From Sulfurimicrobium sp964552675 (GTDB taxonomy: Bacteria; Pseudomonadota; Gammaproteobacteria; Burkholderiales; Sulfuricellaceae), in NCBI GenBank assembly GCA_964552675.1, contig CAZKHJ010000032.1, positions 1 through 27,466 on the forward strand: a stretch of 27,466 bases of DNA. The letters are read 5' to 3'. Positions 7,451 through 15,930 of this stretch are shown one piece after another. Below the pieces are notes generated by a model that had not been told where the DNA came from, did no database searches, and saw only the letters and a program-made list of their open reading frames with translations. Numbering within the stretch: position 1 is the first letter of the stretch; each line of letters begins with the position of its first letter. Made by a program: the position numbers and the translations under genes.

Positions 7451-7900
7451 TTAGAACGGAATATCATCCTCAAAATCATCGAACTCCCCACCGGCTTTCT
7501 TGGCAGGTTTTGCAGCGCTGCCACTTTGAGGTTCCCTGTCCACCACTTCAAAAGTATTACCACCACTGTTGCGGCTGCTCAGCATCTGCATCTCGTTGGC
7601 GATGATTTCGGTAGTGTACTTCTCGACACCCGCCTTGTCGGTCCACTTGCGCGTTTCCAGGCGGCCCTCGACGTAGGCCATGCTGCCCTTTTTCAGGTAT
7701 TCACCGGCGATTTCCGCCAGCTTGCGATAGAAGGTCACACGGTGCCATTCGGTTTTTTCCTGCTTCTCGCCGTTCTTGTCTTTCCAGGTTTCGCTCGTTG
7801 CCAGGGTGATATTGGTCACCGCATCGCCATTCGGCATGTAACGGGTTTCCGGATCCTTGCCCAGCCGCCCAACCAGAATCACCTTGTTCACTGATGCCAT
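7451..7900 (-). CDS. ssb: Single-stranded DNA-binding protein SSB
   Basis: SSB coats single-stranded DNA in replication, recombination and repair. The 149-residue protein has an N-terminal OB fold (about 1-110) opening MASVNKVILVGRLGKDPE, with WHRVTFYRKLAEIAGEYL and GSMAYVEGRL. A short Gly/Lys-rich linker and the acidic DDIPF tip follow; the tip is the docking site for partner proteins. GGAGG precedes the ATG. The yajR-like stop codon is separated from this ATG by a single base (TGA-C-ATG), so the two genes are very probably translated from one mRNA. uvrA, another DNA-repair gene, lies on the other side of yajR. Confidence 0.98.
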   Translation of the reverse strand: MASVNKVILVGRLGKDPETRYMPNGDAVTNITLATSETWKDKNGEKQEKTEWHRVTFYRKLAEIAGEYLKKGSMAYVEGRLETRKWTDKAGVEKYTTEIIANEMQMLSSRNSGGNTFEVVDREPQSGSAAKPAKKAGGEFDDFEDDIPF

Positions 7901-7901
7901 G

Positions 7902-9281
7902 TCACACTCCTCCGTCGATTAGTTTTAACACCTGTTCCTCGTCCCAGCCCGCCATGCTGACCTTGAGATAAGCCACGCCTTCTTCCGCAGAAACTGCCGC
8001 TTCGGCTACACCCGGCACGGCTGCCAGCTTCTGTGCCAGTACCTGCGCTTTGGGTGCATCCATCACTTCGAGATGATACATCCTGGTTTTTACCGCTGGC
8101 GGAGTGCGCATGGAGAACGCCAGCCACAACCAGACAGCCGACAGGCTTGCGCCGAAAGCGAATACGGCAAAATAGCCAAAGTGATGGGCCAGCATGCCGC
8201 CTGCCACGCCCCCTGCAAACAGGCCCAGAGACTGGGAAGTATTATACACACCCATGGCAGTGCCTTTGGCCTGGGCCGGAGCAAGCTTGGAAATCAGCGA
8301 TGGCAGGCTGGCTTCGAGAACATTGAAAGCGATGAAGAAAGCCATCAGCGCCGCGACGATGCCCCAGAAATGGCTGACCAGCACGATCAGCGACAACTGG
8401 GCCAGCAGCAGCAGCGCCACGGCCATGACGAATATCTGCTTCAGCTTGGCCTTTTTTTCGCCCACGACAATGGCCGGCACCATGAAGGCAAAAGCCAGCA
8501 GCATCACCGGCAGGTAAATCTTCCAGTGCTGGGTCTCCACCAGATGACCGGTTTCCACCAGAGCCAGGGGAATCACGGTAAACATCGCCATCTGTGCGGC
8601 GTGCAGGGAAAAAATACCGAAATTGAGGCGCAGCAGCTGTTTGTCGCGCAACACTTCCTTGAGACGTGCAGGCGCCATTTCGGCATCAGAGTGAAAATGG
8701 CTGACAGGGGGATCGGGAATCACGCGGGCCACGACAATGATCGCCAGCAACGCGAAGATACCGGTCAGGGCAAACATGCCGGGCACGCCGATGGACTGGT
8801 ACAGCGCGGGGCCGAGCACCATGGAAACAGCAAACATCAGACCGATGGTGGAGCCGATCATGGCCATGGCCTTGGTGCGATGTTCCTCGCGCGTAAGGTC
8901 GGCAAGCAGCGCGGTGACCGCAGCAGAAATCGCACCCGCGCCCTGGATCGCCCGACCTACGATGATCCAGTAAATATCATGCGCAGAGGCAGCGACAAAA
9001 CTGCCCAGGACGAACAGGATCAGGCCAAAATAAATCACCGGCTTGCGCCCGAAGCGGTCGGAGGCCATGCCGAACGGCAATTGCAGCAGCGCCTGGGTCA
9101 GGCCGTAAGCGCCCAGCGCCAGCCCGATCAGGCCGTGGTTTGCGCCGCCCGGCAAGGTAGTGGCAAAAATCGCGAATACCGGCAGGATCAGGAACATTCC
9201 CAGCATACGCAAGCCAAAAATACCTGCCAGCCCGGCGCTGGCACGCAATTCGAGGGGGTTCATGCGATCGGTTTGCTGCAT
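7902..9281 (-). CDS. yajR: YajR-like MFS transporter with C-terminal ferredoxin-like (YAM) domain
   Basis: This 459-residue major facilitator protein has about 12 membrane helices. LRMLGMFLILPVF lies in helix 1, GLTQALLQLPFGMASDRFGRKP forms the helix 2-3 loop motif A, and LTREEHRTKAMAMIG and LRLNFGIFSLHAAQM match E. coli YajR. The last ~60 residues, from MYHLEVMDAPKAQ onward, are soluble and resemble the YAM domain of YajR, a ferredoxin-like fold. It is probably a proton-driven exporter; the substrate is unknown. The ATG at 9281 gives an N-terminus of YajR length, and 9263 is a second candidate. Neither has a clear Shine-Dalgarno sequence. It is divergent from uvrA and directly precedes ssb. 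Confidence 0.85.
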   Translation of the reverse strand: MQQTDRMNPLELRASAGLAGIFGLRMLGMFLILPVFAIFATTLPGGANHGLIGLALGAYGLTQALLQLPFGMASDRFGRKPVIYFGLILFVLGSFVAASAHDIYWIIVGRAIQGAGAISAAVTALLADLTREEHRTKAMAMIGSTIGLMFAVSMVLGPALYQSIGVPGMFALTGIFALLAIIVVARVIPDPPVSHFHSDAEMAPARLKEVLRDKQLLRLNFGIFSLHAAQMAMFTVIPLALVETGHLVETQHWKIYLPVMLLAFAFMVPAIVVGEKKAKLKQIFVMAVALLLLAQLSLIVLVSHFWGIVAALMAFFIAFNVLEASLPSLISKLAPAQAKGTAMGVYNTSQSLGLFAGGVAGGMLAHHFGYFAVFAFGASLSAVWLWLAFSMRTPPAVKTRMYHLEVMDAPKAQVLAQKLAAVPGVAEAAVSAEEGVAYLKVSMAGWDEEQVLKLIDGGV

Positions 9282-9285
9282 GGAA

Positions 9286-9315
9286 TTGGTTATGGCAGGC
9301 AAAGTTCGGTATATT
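9286..9315 (+). promoter_or_regulatory. Predicted uvrA promoter
   Basis: In the 63-base gap between the divergent yajR-like gene and uvrA, TTGGTT (9286-9291) and TATATT (9310-9315) are separated by 18 bases and point toward uvrA, about 30 bases before its ATG. On the opposite strand TAATAT (9312-9317) overlaps this -10, so a yajR promoter may use almost the same bases, although its -35 is poor. No CTGT-N8-ACAG LexA box is seen in the gap. Confidence 0.5.
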
Positions 9316-9344
9316 AGCAGGTTACGTTTAACTCTGCTTTGGCC

Positions 9345-12161
9345 ATGTCCTTCATAAAAATTCGTGGTGCGCGCACCCACAACCTGAAAAACATCAGTCT
9401 GGACATCCCCCGCAACCAGCTGGTGGTGATCACCGGCCTGTCCGGTTCGGGAAAATCCTCGCTGGCATTCGACACGCTTTACGCCGAAGGACAGCGACGC
9501 TACGTTGAATCCCTGTCAGCCTATGCGCGCCAGTTCCTGCAGCTGATGGAAAAACCGGACGTGGATCTGATCGAGGGATTGTCGCCCGCTATTTCGATCG
9601 AGCAGAAAGCCACCAGTCACAATCCGCGCTCCACCGTCGGCACCGTGACGGAAATCCACGATTATCTGCGCCTGCTGTTCGCCCGCGTTGGCGACCCCCA
9701 CTGCCCGGAGCATCACATCAAGCTCGAATCCCAGAGCGTGTCGCAAATGGTCGATCACGTGCTGGCCCTGCCGGAAGACACCAGGTTGATGATCCTCTCG
9801 CCACTGGTGGCAGGACGCAAGGGAGAACAGGTCGAGCTGTTCGACGAACTACGCGCCCAGGGTTTCGTACGCTTGCGCGTCGATGGTGAGGTCTATGAAA
9901 TCGACCAGCCGCCCAAACTGGAAAAGAACAAGAAGCACACCATCGAGGTGGTGGTGGATCGCCTCAAGGTTCGTGCCGACATGAAGCAACGCCTGGCGGA
10001 ATCGTTCGAAACGGCCTTGCGCCACTCCGACGGCAGGGCATTGGCGGTGGAAATGGACAGCGGCAAGGAACACCTGTTCTCGGCCAAATTTGCCTGCCCG
10101 GTATGCAGCTACTCGCTGGCGGAACTCGAACCGCGCCTGTTCTCCTTCAATAACCCGATGGGCGCCTGCCCCAAATGCGATGGGCTGGGCCAGATCAACT
10201 TCTTCGACCCCAAACGGGTGGTAGCCTTTCCACACCTTTCGCTGGCCTCGGGCGCCGTCAAGGGCTGGGACCGGCGCAACCAGTTCTTCTTCCAGATGCT
10301 ACAGGCTTTGGCCATGCATTATGGCTTCGATCTGGAGCGGCCGTTCGAGGAACTTTCCCCGCAGGTGCAGGAAATCCTGCTCTACGGCAGCGGCAAGGAG
10401 GAAGTTGGATTCAAGTATCTCGGCGAACGCGGCGGATTTCAGACCCGCAAGCACCCTTTTGAAGGCATCCTGCGCAATCTGGAACGGCGCTATCACGAGA
10501 CCGATTCGATCACCGTGCGCGAGGAGCTGGCCAAATACCTCAACCACCAGACCTGCCCCAGTTGCGAGGGCACGCGCCTGCGGCTGGAAGCACGCCATGT
10601 CACGGTTGCGGAGCGCCCCATTTTCGAACTCAGCCATTTGCCGCTGAAGCAGGCCCTGGAATTCTTCCAGCACATCTCGCTGAGCGGACAGAAACAGGCC
10701 ATCGCGGAACGTATCATCAAGGAAATCGCCAGCCGCCTGCAGTTCCTGACTAACGTCGGGCTGGATTACCTTTCACTTGACCGCTCGGCAGACACCCTGT
10801 CCGGCGGAGAAGCCCAGCGCATCCGCCTGGCCAGCCAGATCGGCTCCGGCCTGACGGGTGTCATGTATGTGCTGGATGAACCCTCCATCGGCCTGCACCA
10901 GCGCGACAACGATCGCCTGCTCGCCACCCTGGTCCGGTTGCGCGATCTGGGCAACAGCGTGATCGTGGTCGAACACGACGAAGATGCCATCCGCATTGCC
11001 GATCATGTGGTGGACATGGGACCAGCCGCAGGGGTGTATGGCGGTGCCATCGTTGCCCAGGGCACACCAGCTGAAATCCGGGCCAATCCCGATTCTCTCA
11101 CCGGACAGTATTTGAGCGGCCAGCGCAGGATTGCCGTACCCTCGCTACGCCAGAAACCGGATACGGAACGGCTGCTGCAAATCATCGGCGCCTGCGGCAA
11201 TAATCTGAAACAGGTCAATCTCGATCTTCCTGTCGGCCTGCTGGTATGCATCACCGGCGTTTCCGGTTCGGGAAAATCCACTCTGATCAACGACACCCTG
11301 TACCATGCGGTGGCGCGTCATCTCTATGGCAGCAACACTGAACCCGCTCCTTACGAGGCGCTGCATGGACTGGAGTTCTTCGACAAGGTGATCAATGTGG
11401 ATCAGAGCCCGATCGGGCGCACCCCCCGCTCCAACCCGGCAACCTATACCGGCCTGTTCACGCCGATTCGCGAACTGTTTGCCGGCGTACCCCAGGCGCG
11501 CGAACGCGGCTACGGCCCAGGGCGCTTCTCTTTCAACGTCAAGGGCGGGCGCTGCGAATCATGCCAGGGCGATGGCGTCATCAAAGTGGAAATGCATTTC
11601 CTGCCGGACATTTATGTTCCCTGCGACATCTGCCATGGCCAGCGCTACAACCGGGAAACACTGGAAATCCAGTACAAGGGTAAAAATATTCACGAAATTC
11701 TGCAAATGACCGTTGAAGCTGCCCGGGAATTCTTCAGCCCGGTGCCGGTAGTGGCGCGAAAGCTGCAAACTCTGCTGGATGTGGGGCTGGGTTATATCAC
11801 CCTGGGCCAGAGCGCCACCACGCTTTCGGGTGGCGAAGCACAGCGCGTCAAGCTGTCCCTAGAGCTATCAAAACGCGACACGGGGCGTACCCTGTATATC
11901 CTCGATGAGCCTACTACCGGCCTGCATTTTCACGATATTGAAATGCTCCTGAAAGTGCTCCACCGTTTACGTGAACACGGCAACACGGTCGTTGTAATCG
12001 AACACAATCTGGATGTAATCAAGACTGCTGACTGGATCGTGGACCTGGGGCCGGAAGGCGGAAATGGCGGCGGGATGATTGTAGCAGCCGGGACACCGGA
12101 ACAGGTTGCCGAAAACTCTGCCAGCCATACCGGAAAATATCTGCGCAACGTGCTTGGTTAA
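9345..12161 (+). CDS. uvrA: Excinuclease ABC subunit A
   Basis: UvrA is the damage-sensing ATPase of nucleotide excision repair and works with UvrB and UvrC. The 939-residue protein matches the usual length. It has two ABC modules: Walker A motifs GLSGSGKSS (31-39) and GVSGSGKST (638-646), and signature motifs LSGGEAQR at 485-492 and 827-834. Two zinc modules are C251-x2-C254-x20-C275-x2-C278 and C737-x2-C740-x19-C760-x2-C763. The ATG at 9345 is preferred over a TTG two codons upstream. It is the only complete plus-strand gene in the window. Its TAA interleaves with the stop of the opposite gene. Confidence 0.99.
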   Translation: MSFIKIRGARTHNLKNISLDIPRNQLVVITGLSGSGKSSLAFDTLYAEGQRRYVESLSAYARQFLQLMEKPDVDLIEGLSPAISIEQKATSHNPRSTVGTVTEIHDYLRLLFARVGDPHCPEHHIKLESQSVSQMVDHVLALPEDTRLMILSPLVAGRKGEQVELFDELRAQGFVRLRVDGEVYEIDQPPKLEKNKKHTIEVVVDRLKVRADMKQRLAESFETALRHSDGRALAVEMDSGKEHLFSAKFACPVCSYSLAELEPRLFSFNNPMGACPKCDGLGQINFFDPKRVVAFPHLSLASGAVKGWDRRNQFFFQMLQALAMHYGFDLERPFEELSPQVQEILLYGSGKEEVGFKYLGERGGFQTRKHPFEGILRNLERRYHETDSITVREELAKYLNHQTCPSCEGTRLRLEARHVTVAERPIFELSHLPLKQALEFFQHISLSGQKQAIAERIIKEIASRLQFLTNVGLDYLSLDRSADTLSGGEAQRIRLASQIGSGLTGVMYVLDEPSIGLHQRDNDRLLATLVRLRDLGNSVIVVEHDEDAIRIADHVVDMGPAAGVYGGAIVAQGTPAEIRANPDSLTGQYLSGQRRIAVPSLRQKPDTERLLQIIGACGNNLKQVNLDLPVGLLVCITGVSGSGKSTLINDTLYHAVARHLYGSNTEPAPYEALHGLEFFDKVINVDQSPIGRTPRSNPATYTGLFTPIRELFAGVPQARERGYGPGRFSFNVKGGRCESCQGDGVIKVEMHFLPDIYVPCDICHGQRYNRETLEIQYKGKNIHEILQMTVEAAREFFSPVPVVARKLQTLLDVGLGYITLGQSATTLSGGEAQRVKLSLELSKRDTGRTLYILDEPTTGLHFHDIEMLLKVLHRLREHGNTVVVIEHNLDVIKTADWIVDLGPEGGNGGGMIVAAGTPEQVAENSASHTGKYLRNVLG

Positions 12162-12886
12162 ACCAGAACGCGCACCACATCACCCACTTTCAGCTTGAGC
12201 ATTTGTGCCGCGCTTCCAGAATTAACCGCAATTTCAAGCAAACCAATACTATTGCCGTGCCAGAAGGGCTTGCCAGGCATCACTTCAGAAAAAATGGGGG
12301 CATAAGCCAACTCAGCCGTACCAATTGACACCCTCGCGTTAGAAGATATGTTCTTGGCGCGCAATCCGGTCAGGGCGTTGCCATAATGGTCGATATAAAT
12401 GATTTCGGCCAGATCCCCGGCATCAAGCTGCACCTGCAAACTCACCGTATCGACAAGTTTTCCGTGAGGAAACTCGCCCTTTTCTATCCAGGCGGCAATT
12501 GGGGCAAACAGATCACGCCCATGAAAGGTGCGCGACATGCCCTCTGGTTTCCAGGTGATACGCCAGATCTCCAGCTTGTCTGCTCGCGCCGCCACCACCG
12601 ATAGCAAGCCGTTATCCGGCCCCACATACCACCTCTCATCGGCCAGCATGACAACCGCGTCACGCGAGGAACCCACGCCTGGATCCACTACGGCCAGGCA
12701 TACACTGCCAAGCTGGAAGGATGGCGCCAGCGCAGCCAGCAAATGCGCGCTCGCCCTGACATCGAAATCCGGCGCCGTATGCAATAAATCGACGATATCC
12801 GCACCGGGAGCATGCAGAAAAAGTGCCGCACGCATCTGCCCGACATAGAGATCAGCAGCACCATAATCCGTGAAGAGGAAAATCAT
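12158..12886 (-). CDS. SAM hydroxide adenosyltransferase (DUF62 / SAM hydrolase family)
   Basis: Family members split S-adenosylmethionine with water into adenosine and methionine. The 242-residue protein has FTDYG (5-9), VDPGVGSSR with D68 and R75, GPDNGLL (89-95), TFHGRD with H122, and IDHYGNALTG. D68, R75 and H122 match the Asp/Arg/His trio considered catalytic in the Pyrococcus protein. No signal peptide is seen, so it is probably cytosolic. It lies downstream of the ribosomal terminator on the same strand and overlaps the uvrA stop by four bases tail to tail. The family call is strong; its cellular purpose is unclear, since it destroys a valuable cofactor. Confidence 0.93.
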   Translation of the reverse strand: MIFLFTDYGAADLYVGQMRAALFLHAPGADIVDLLHTAPDFDVRASAHLLAALAPSFQLGSVCLAVVDPGVGSSRDAVVMLADERWYVGPDNGLLSVVAARADKLEIWRITWKPEGMSRTFHGRDLFAPIAAWIEKGEFPHGKLVDTVSLQVQLDAGDLAEIIYIDHYGNALTGLRAKNISSNARVSIGTAELAYAPIFSEVMPGKPFWHGNSIGLLEIAVNSGSAAQMLKLKVGDVVRVLV

Positions 12887-12935
12887 GCGGAAATTTTAGC
12901 CTCTATAAGCCCGGCTTGCCCAACAATTGTGGCGC

Positions 12936-12971
12936 AATAAAAAAGCCGGGGAATACCCGGCCTTTTTTATT
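12936..12971 (-). terminator. Rho-independent terminator after rplQ (symmetrical)
   Basis: GCCGGG (12945-12950) and CCCGGC (12956-12961) form a stem with a five-base loop, flanked by six A on one side and six T on the other. The T tract serves minus-strand transcripts leaving rplQ; the A tract makes it usable from the other strand too. It closes the ribosomal superoperon about 20 bases after the rplQ stop. Confidence 0.9.
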
Positions 12972-12988
12972 GCATGCAAATGCAAAAA

Positions 12989-13381
12989 CTATGCGGCACT
13001 TTCTTCCACGGCCTCGGCGCCATCAGGACGGTCAACCAATTCGATGATTGCCATCGGAGCATTATCACCCAGGCGGAAACCACATTTGAGAATACGCAGG
13101 TAACCACCATTGCGGGATTGGAAGCGCGGGCCAAGTTCATCAAACAGCTTGACCACCATCTCGCGGTCACGCAGACGATCAAAAGCCAGGCGACGATTGG
13201 CCAGCGACGGTTTCTTGCCCAGAGTAATCAGCGGTTCAGCGACACGGCGCAGTTCCTTGGCTTTTGGCAGCGTGGTCTTAATGACTTCGTGACGCAACAG
13301 GGAGTTGGCCATATTGCGCAACATTGCCAGACGATGGCTGGTGGTGCGGTTCAGTTTGCGATTAGATAAACGGTGACGCAT
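12989..13381 (-). CDS. rplQ: 50S ribosomal protein L17
   Basis: L17 lines the outer face of the large subunit near the tunnel exit. The 130-residue protein begins MRHRLSNRKLNRTTSHRLAM, the standard start, and ends with a short acidic/Ala-rich tail. An AAAGGA sequence precedes the ATG. It is the last gene of the alpha operon, 49 bases after rpoA, and is followed by the terminator. Confidence 0.99.
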   Translation of the reverse strand: MRHRLSNRKLNRTTSHRLAMLRNMANSLLRHEVIKTTLPKAKELRRVAEPLITLGKKPSLANRRLAFDRLRDREMVVKLFDELGPRFQSRNGGYLRILKCGFRLGDNAPMAIIELVDRPDGAEAVEESAA

Positions 13382-13430
13382 AACAAATCCTTTTTTTGCA
13401 AAGTATCCTGTAAGCCAGCGACAAGCCGGA

Positions 13431-14414
13431 TCAGGACTTTTCCAAACCAGCGGGCGGCCAGTTTTCCAGTTTCATGCCCAACGTGAGGCCTTTGGAAGCC
13501 AACACATCTTTGATTTCATTCAGCGATTTACGGCCCAGATTGGGCGTCTTCAACAACTCGGTCTCGGAGCGCTGGATCAAATCACCAATGTAGTAAATAT
13601 TTTCCGCCTTGAGGCAGTTTGCGGAACGAACCGTCAACTCAAGATCATCAACCGGGCGCAGGAGAATCGGATCAACCTGCGGACTACGCGGGGTTTCAAC
13701 TTCAGCAGGCGTGCCCTTGAGTTCGGCAAAAACTGACAACTGATCTACCAGAATACGGGCCGCGTAGCGAATTGCTTCTTCAGGGTCAATCACGCCATTG
13801 GTTTCAATATCGACAATCAGTTTGTCCAGATCGGTACGCTGCTCAACACGCGCACTTTCGACACCGTAACTGACACGGCGAACAGGGCTGAAGGAAGCAT
13901 CAAGCATCAACGCACCAACCAGACGATCTTCTTCAGCAACCCGGCGCACGGCAACGGGCAGATAGCCACGGCCTTGCTCAATTTTCAGGGTCATATTGAT
14001 TTTCCCACCCTTGGTCAGGTGTGCAATGACATGACCAGGATTGATGATTTCCACATCATGGGAAGTTTCAATGTCAGCGGCTGTAACCTGGCCTTCGCCA
14101 CTCTTGACCAGCGAAAGCGTTGCTTCATTGCGGTTATGCAGCTTAAGGGCGATCCCCTTCAGGTTCAACAGGATATCGACCACATCCTCCTGCACACCCT
14201 CAATCGAAGAGTACTCATGCACCACACCATCAATCTGAACCTGGGTAATTGCATACCCGGGCATGGATGACAGCAGAATTCGGCGCAGAGCATTACCTAA
14301 TGTGTGGCCATAGCCGCGTTCAAACGGCTCCATGGTGACACGGGCACGGCTTGGGGATTGGTTCTGTACATCAACAATCCGAGGCTTGAGAAACTCAGCG
14401 GTACTGCTTTGCAT
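13431..14414 (-). CDS. rpoA: RNA polymerase alpha subunit
   Basis: The alpha subunit dimerises to seed RNA polymerase assembly and contacts UP elements and activators. The 327-residue protein has the N-terminal assembly domain (ERGYGHTLGNALRRILLSSMPG near residues 30-52), a linker, and the C-terminal domain with VRSANCLKAENI. R263 in that motif corresponds to the DNA-contacting Arg265 of E. coli. AGAGGAA lies before the ATG. It follows rpsD by 34 bases and precedes rplQ, the usual alpha-operon order. Confidence 0.99.
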   Translation of the reverse strand: MQSSTAEFLKPRIVDVQNQSPSRARVTMEPFERGYGHTLGNALRRILLSSMPGYAITQVQIDGVVHEYSSIEGVQEDVVDILLNLKGIALKLHNRNEATLSLVKSGEGQVTAADIETSHDVEIINPGHVIAHLTKGGKINMTLKIEQGRGYLPVAVRRVAEEDRLVGALMLDASFSPVRRVSYGVESARVEQRTDLDKLIVDIETNGVIDPEEAIRYAARILVDQLSVFAELKGTPAEVETPRSPQVDPILLRPVDDLELTVRSANCLKAENIYYIGDLIQRSETELLKTPNLGRKSLNEIKDVLASKGLTLGMKLENWPPAGLEKS

Positions 14415-14448
14415 GGATTGAAATTCCTCTAATTGGTTCTTCGCTCAA

Positions 14449-15078
14449 TTACTTCGAGTACAACTCGACCACGAGATGCTCGTTAATTGTCGACGGCAGT
14501 TCAGAACGTTCAGGTTTAGCCTTGTAGGTACCCTTGAGCGCCTTGCTGTCAACCTCAATCCATTCCGGGAAGCCACGCTGTTCAGCTGCAGCCAGGGCGC
14601 CCTTAACGCGAAGATGAGTCTTAGCACGCTCGGCAACCTCAATCACATCACCAGGCTTGACCTGATAAGAGGGAATATTGACACGACGGCCATTCACCAA
14701 AATGCCGTTATGACGCACGACCTGGCGCGCTTCAGTGCGCGACGCACCAAAACCCATGCGGTAAGCCACGTTATCCAGACGGCATTCCAGCAACTGAAGC
14801 AGGTTCTCGCCAGTAATACCACGCACCCGGTCAGCTTCCTGATAATAACCACGGAATTGACGTTCCAGAATGCCATAAATGCGGCGCAGCTTTTGCTTTT
14901 CACGCAACTGTACACCATAGCCGGAAAGGCGAGTGTTCTGTTTCTGGCCATGCTGACCAGGCGCATAACTTCTTCTTTCTACCGAGCATTTATCGGTAAA
15001 ACATTTTTCGCCCTTCAGAAACAGTTTTTCCCCCTCGCGGCGGCACTGACGGCACTTAGGATCAAGATTTCTAGCCAA
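14449..15078 (-). CDS. rpsD: 30S ribosomal protein S4, four-cysteine form, TTG start
   Basis: S4 binds the 5' domain of 16S rRNA early in assembly and in E. coli represses the alpha operon. The 209-residue protein begins MARNLDPKCRQC, and C9, C12, C26 and C31 form a zinc-site pattern like that of Thermus S4; E. coli S4 lacks it. An S4 RNA-binding domain (RLDNVAYRMGFGASRTEARQ) follows. The start codon is TTG, with AGGAG seven bases upstream and no alternative ATG near the conserved MAR start. It sits 29 bases after rpsK and 34 before rpoA. Confidence 0.98.
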   Translation of the reverse strand: MARNLDPKCRQCRREGEKLFLKGEKCFTDKCSVERRSYAPGQHGQKQNTRLSGYGVQLREKQKLRRIYGILERQFRGYYQEADRVRGITGENLLQLLECRLDNVAYRMGFGASRTEARQVVRHNGILVNGRRVNIPSYQVKPGDVIEVAERAKTHLRVKGALAAAEQRGFPEWIEVDSKALKGTYKAKPERSELPSTINEHLVVELYSK

Positions 15079-15107
15079 AGTAATTCTCCTGCAAAATATT
15101 TGTCGTA

Positions 15108-15497
15108 TTAAATACGACGCTTTTTGGGCGGACGGCAGCCGTTATGCGGAATCGGCGTGACATCAGTAATGCCGGTAATCTTGAAACCTACCGCATTCAG
15201 GGCGCGTACCGCAGACTCACGACCAGGGCCAGGGCCCTTGATGCGAACCTCAAGATTCTTGACGCCATATTCCTGTGCCGCCTTGCCTGCATGTTCTGCG
15301 GCGATCTGCGCAGCAAACGGCGTGCTCTTACGCGACCCACGGAAACCGCTACCACCAGAAGTTGCCCAGGACAATGCATTACCCTGACGATCAGTGATTG
15401 TCACGATGGTGTTATTGAAGGATGCATGAACGTGAGCAATACCTTCTGCCACATTCTTTTTAACTTTCTTGCGCACCCGAACATTTGGTTTAGCCAT
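15108..15497 (-). CDS. rpsK: 30S ribosomal protein S11
   Basis: S11 lies on the platform of the small subunit near the E site. The 129-residue protein contains HVHASFNNTIVTITDRQGN and GPGPGRESAVRAL and ends with the basic GCRPPKKRRI tail typical of the family. It follows rpsM by 27 bases in the alpha operon. Confidence 0.99.
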   Translation of the reverse strand: MAKPNVRVRKKVKKNVAEGIAHVHASFNNTIVTITDRQGNALSWATSGGSGFRGSRKSTPFAAQIAAEHAGKAAQEYGVKNLEVRIKGPGPGRESAVRALNAVGFKITGITDVTPIPHNGCRPPKKRRI

Positions 15498-15524
15498 AAC
15501 TTATCCTTTACTTATCCGCGTTCA

Positions 15525-15887
15525 TTATTTGGTTGCGCGGATTGCCTTGCGCGGGCCTTTGCGTGTACGGGCATTGGTGCGGGTACGCTGACCACGAACC
15601 GGCAAGCCACGACGGTGACGCAGGCCACGATAGCAACCAAGGTCCATCAGACGCTTGATGCTCATGCTTATCTCACGGCGAAGATCACCCTCAACGGTAA
15701 ACTTGCCAACCTCATCACGCAGCCTTTCAACATCACTGTCGCTCAGGTCCTTGATTTTGGTTGACGCATTAACACCGGCAGCGGCGCAAATCAGCTGTGA
15801 CCGGGTACGTCCGATACCATAAATGGCAGTCAGGGCGATCTCGGCGTGTTGATGGTTCGGGATATTTACCCCAGCAATGCGGGCCAT
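15525..15887 (-). CDS. rpsM: 30S ribosomal protein S13
   Basis: S13 sits in the head of the small subunit and contacts the large subunit and P-site tRNA. The 120-residue protein begins MARIAGVNIPNHQHAEIAL, has a helix-two-turn-helix segment and SIKRLMDLGCYRGLRHRRGLP, and ends in a long basic tail. It is the first gene of the alpha operon and lies about 36 bases after the predicted start of transcription. Confidence 0.99.
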   Translation of the reverse strand: MARIAGVNIPNHQHAEIALTAIYGIGRTRSQLICAAAGVNASTKIKDLSDSDVERLRDEVGKFTVEGDLRREISMSIKRLMDLGCYRGLRHRRGLPVRGQRTRTNARTRKGPRKAIRATK

Positions 15888-15930
15888 TCAGTCACTCCAA
15901 ACAGCAAAAATTAGAATTGAAAAAGCGCGG

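Noticed and set aside
8073..9317. A 414-codon plus-strand frame antisense to the yajR-like gene
   Set aside because: Gln/His-rich composition typical of a shadow of membrane-protein codons; no domain.
9282..9344. Possible LexA (SOS) box before uvrA
   Set aside because: No CTGT-N8-ACAG or close variant on either strand of the gap.
12887..12935. Own promoter for the SAM hydroxide adenosyltransferase gene
   Set aside because: TAAAAT near the start codon has only a poor -35 at a 19-base distance, and TATAGA has no proper partner; not strong enough to list.
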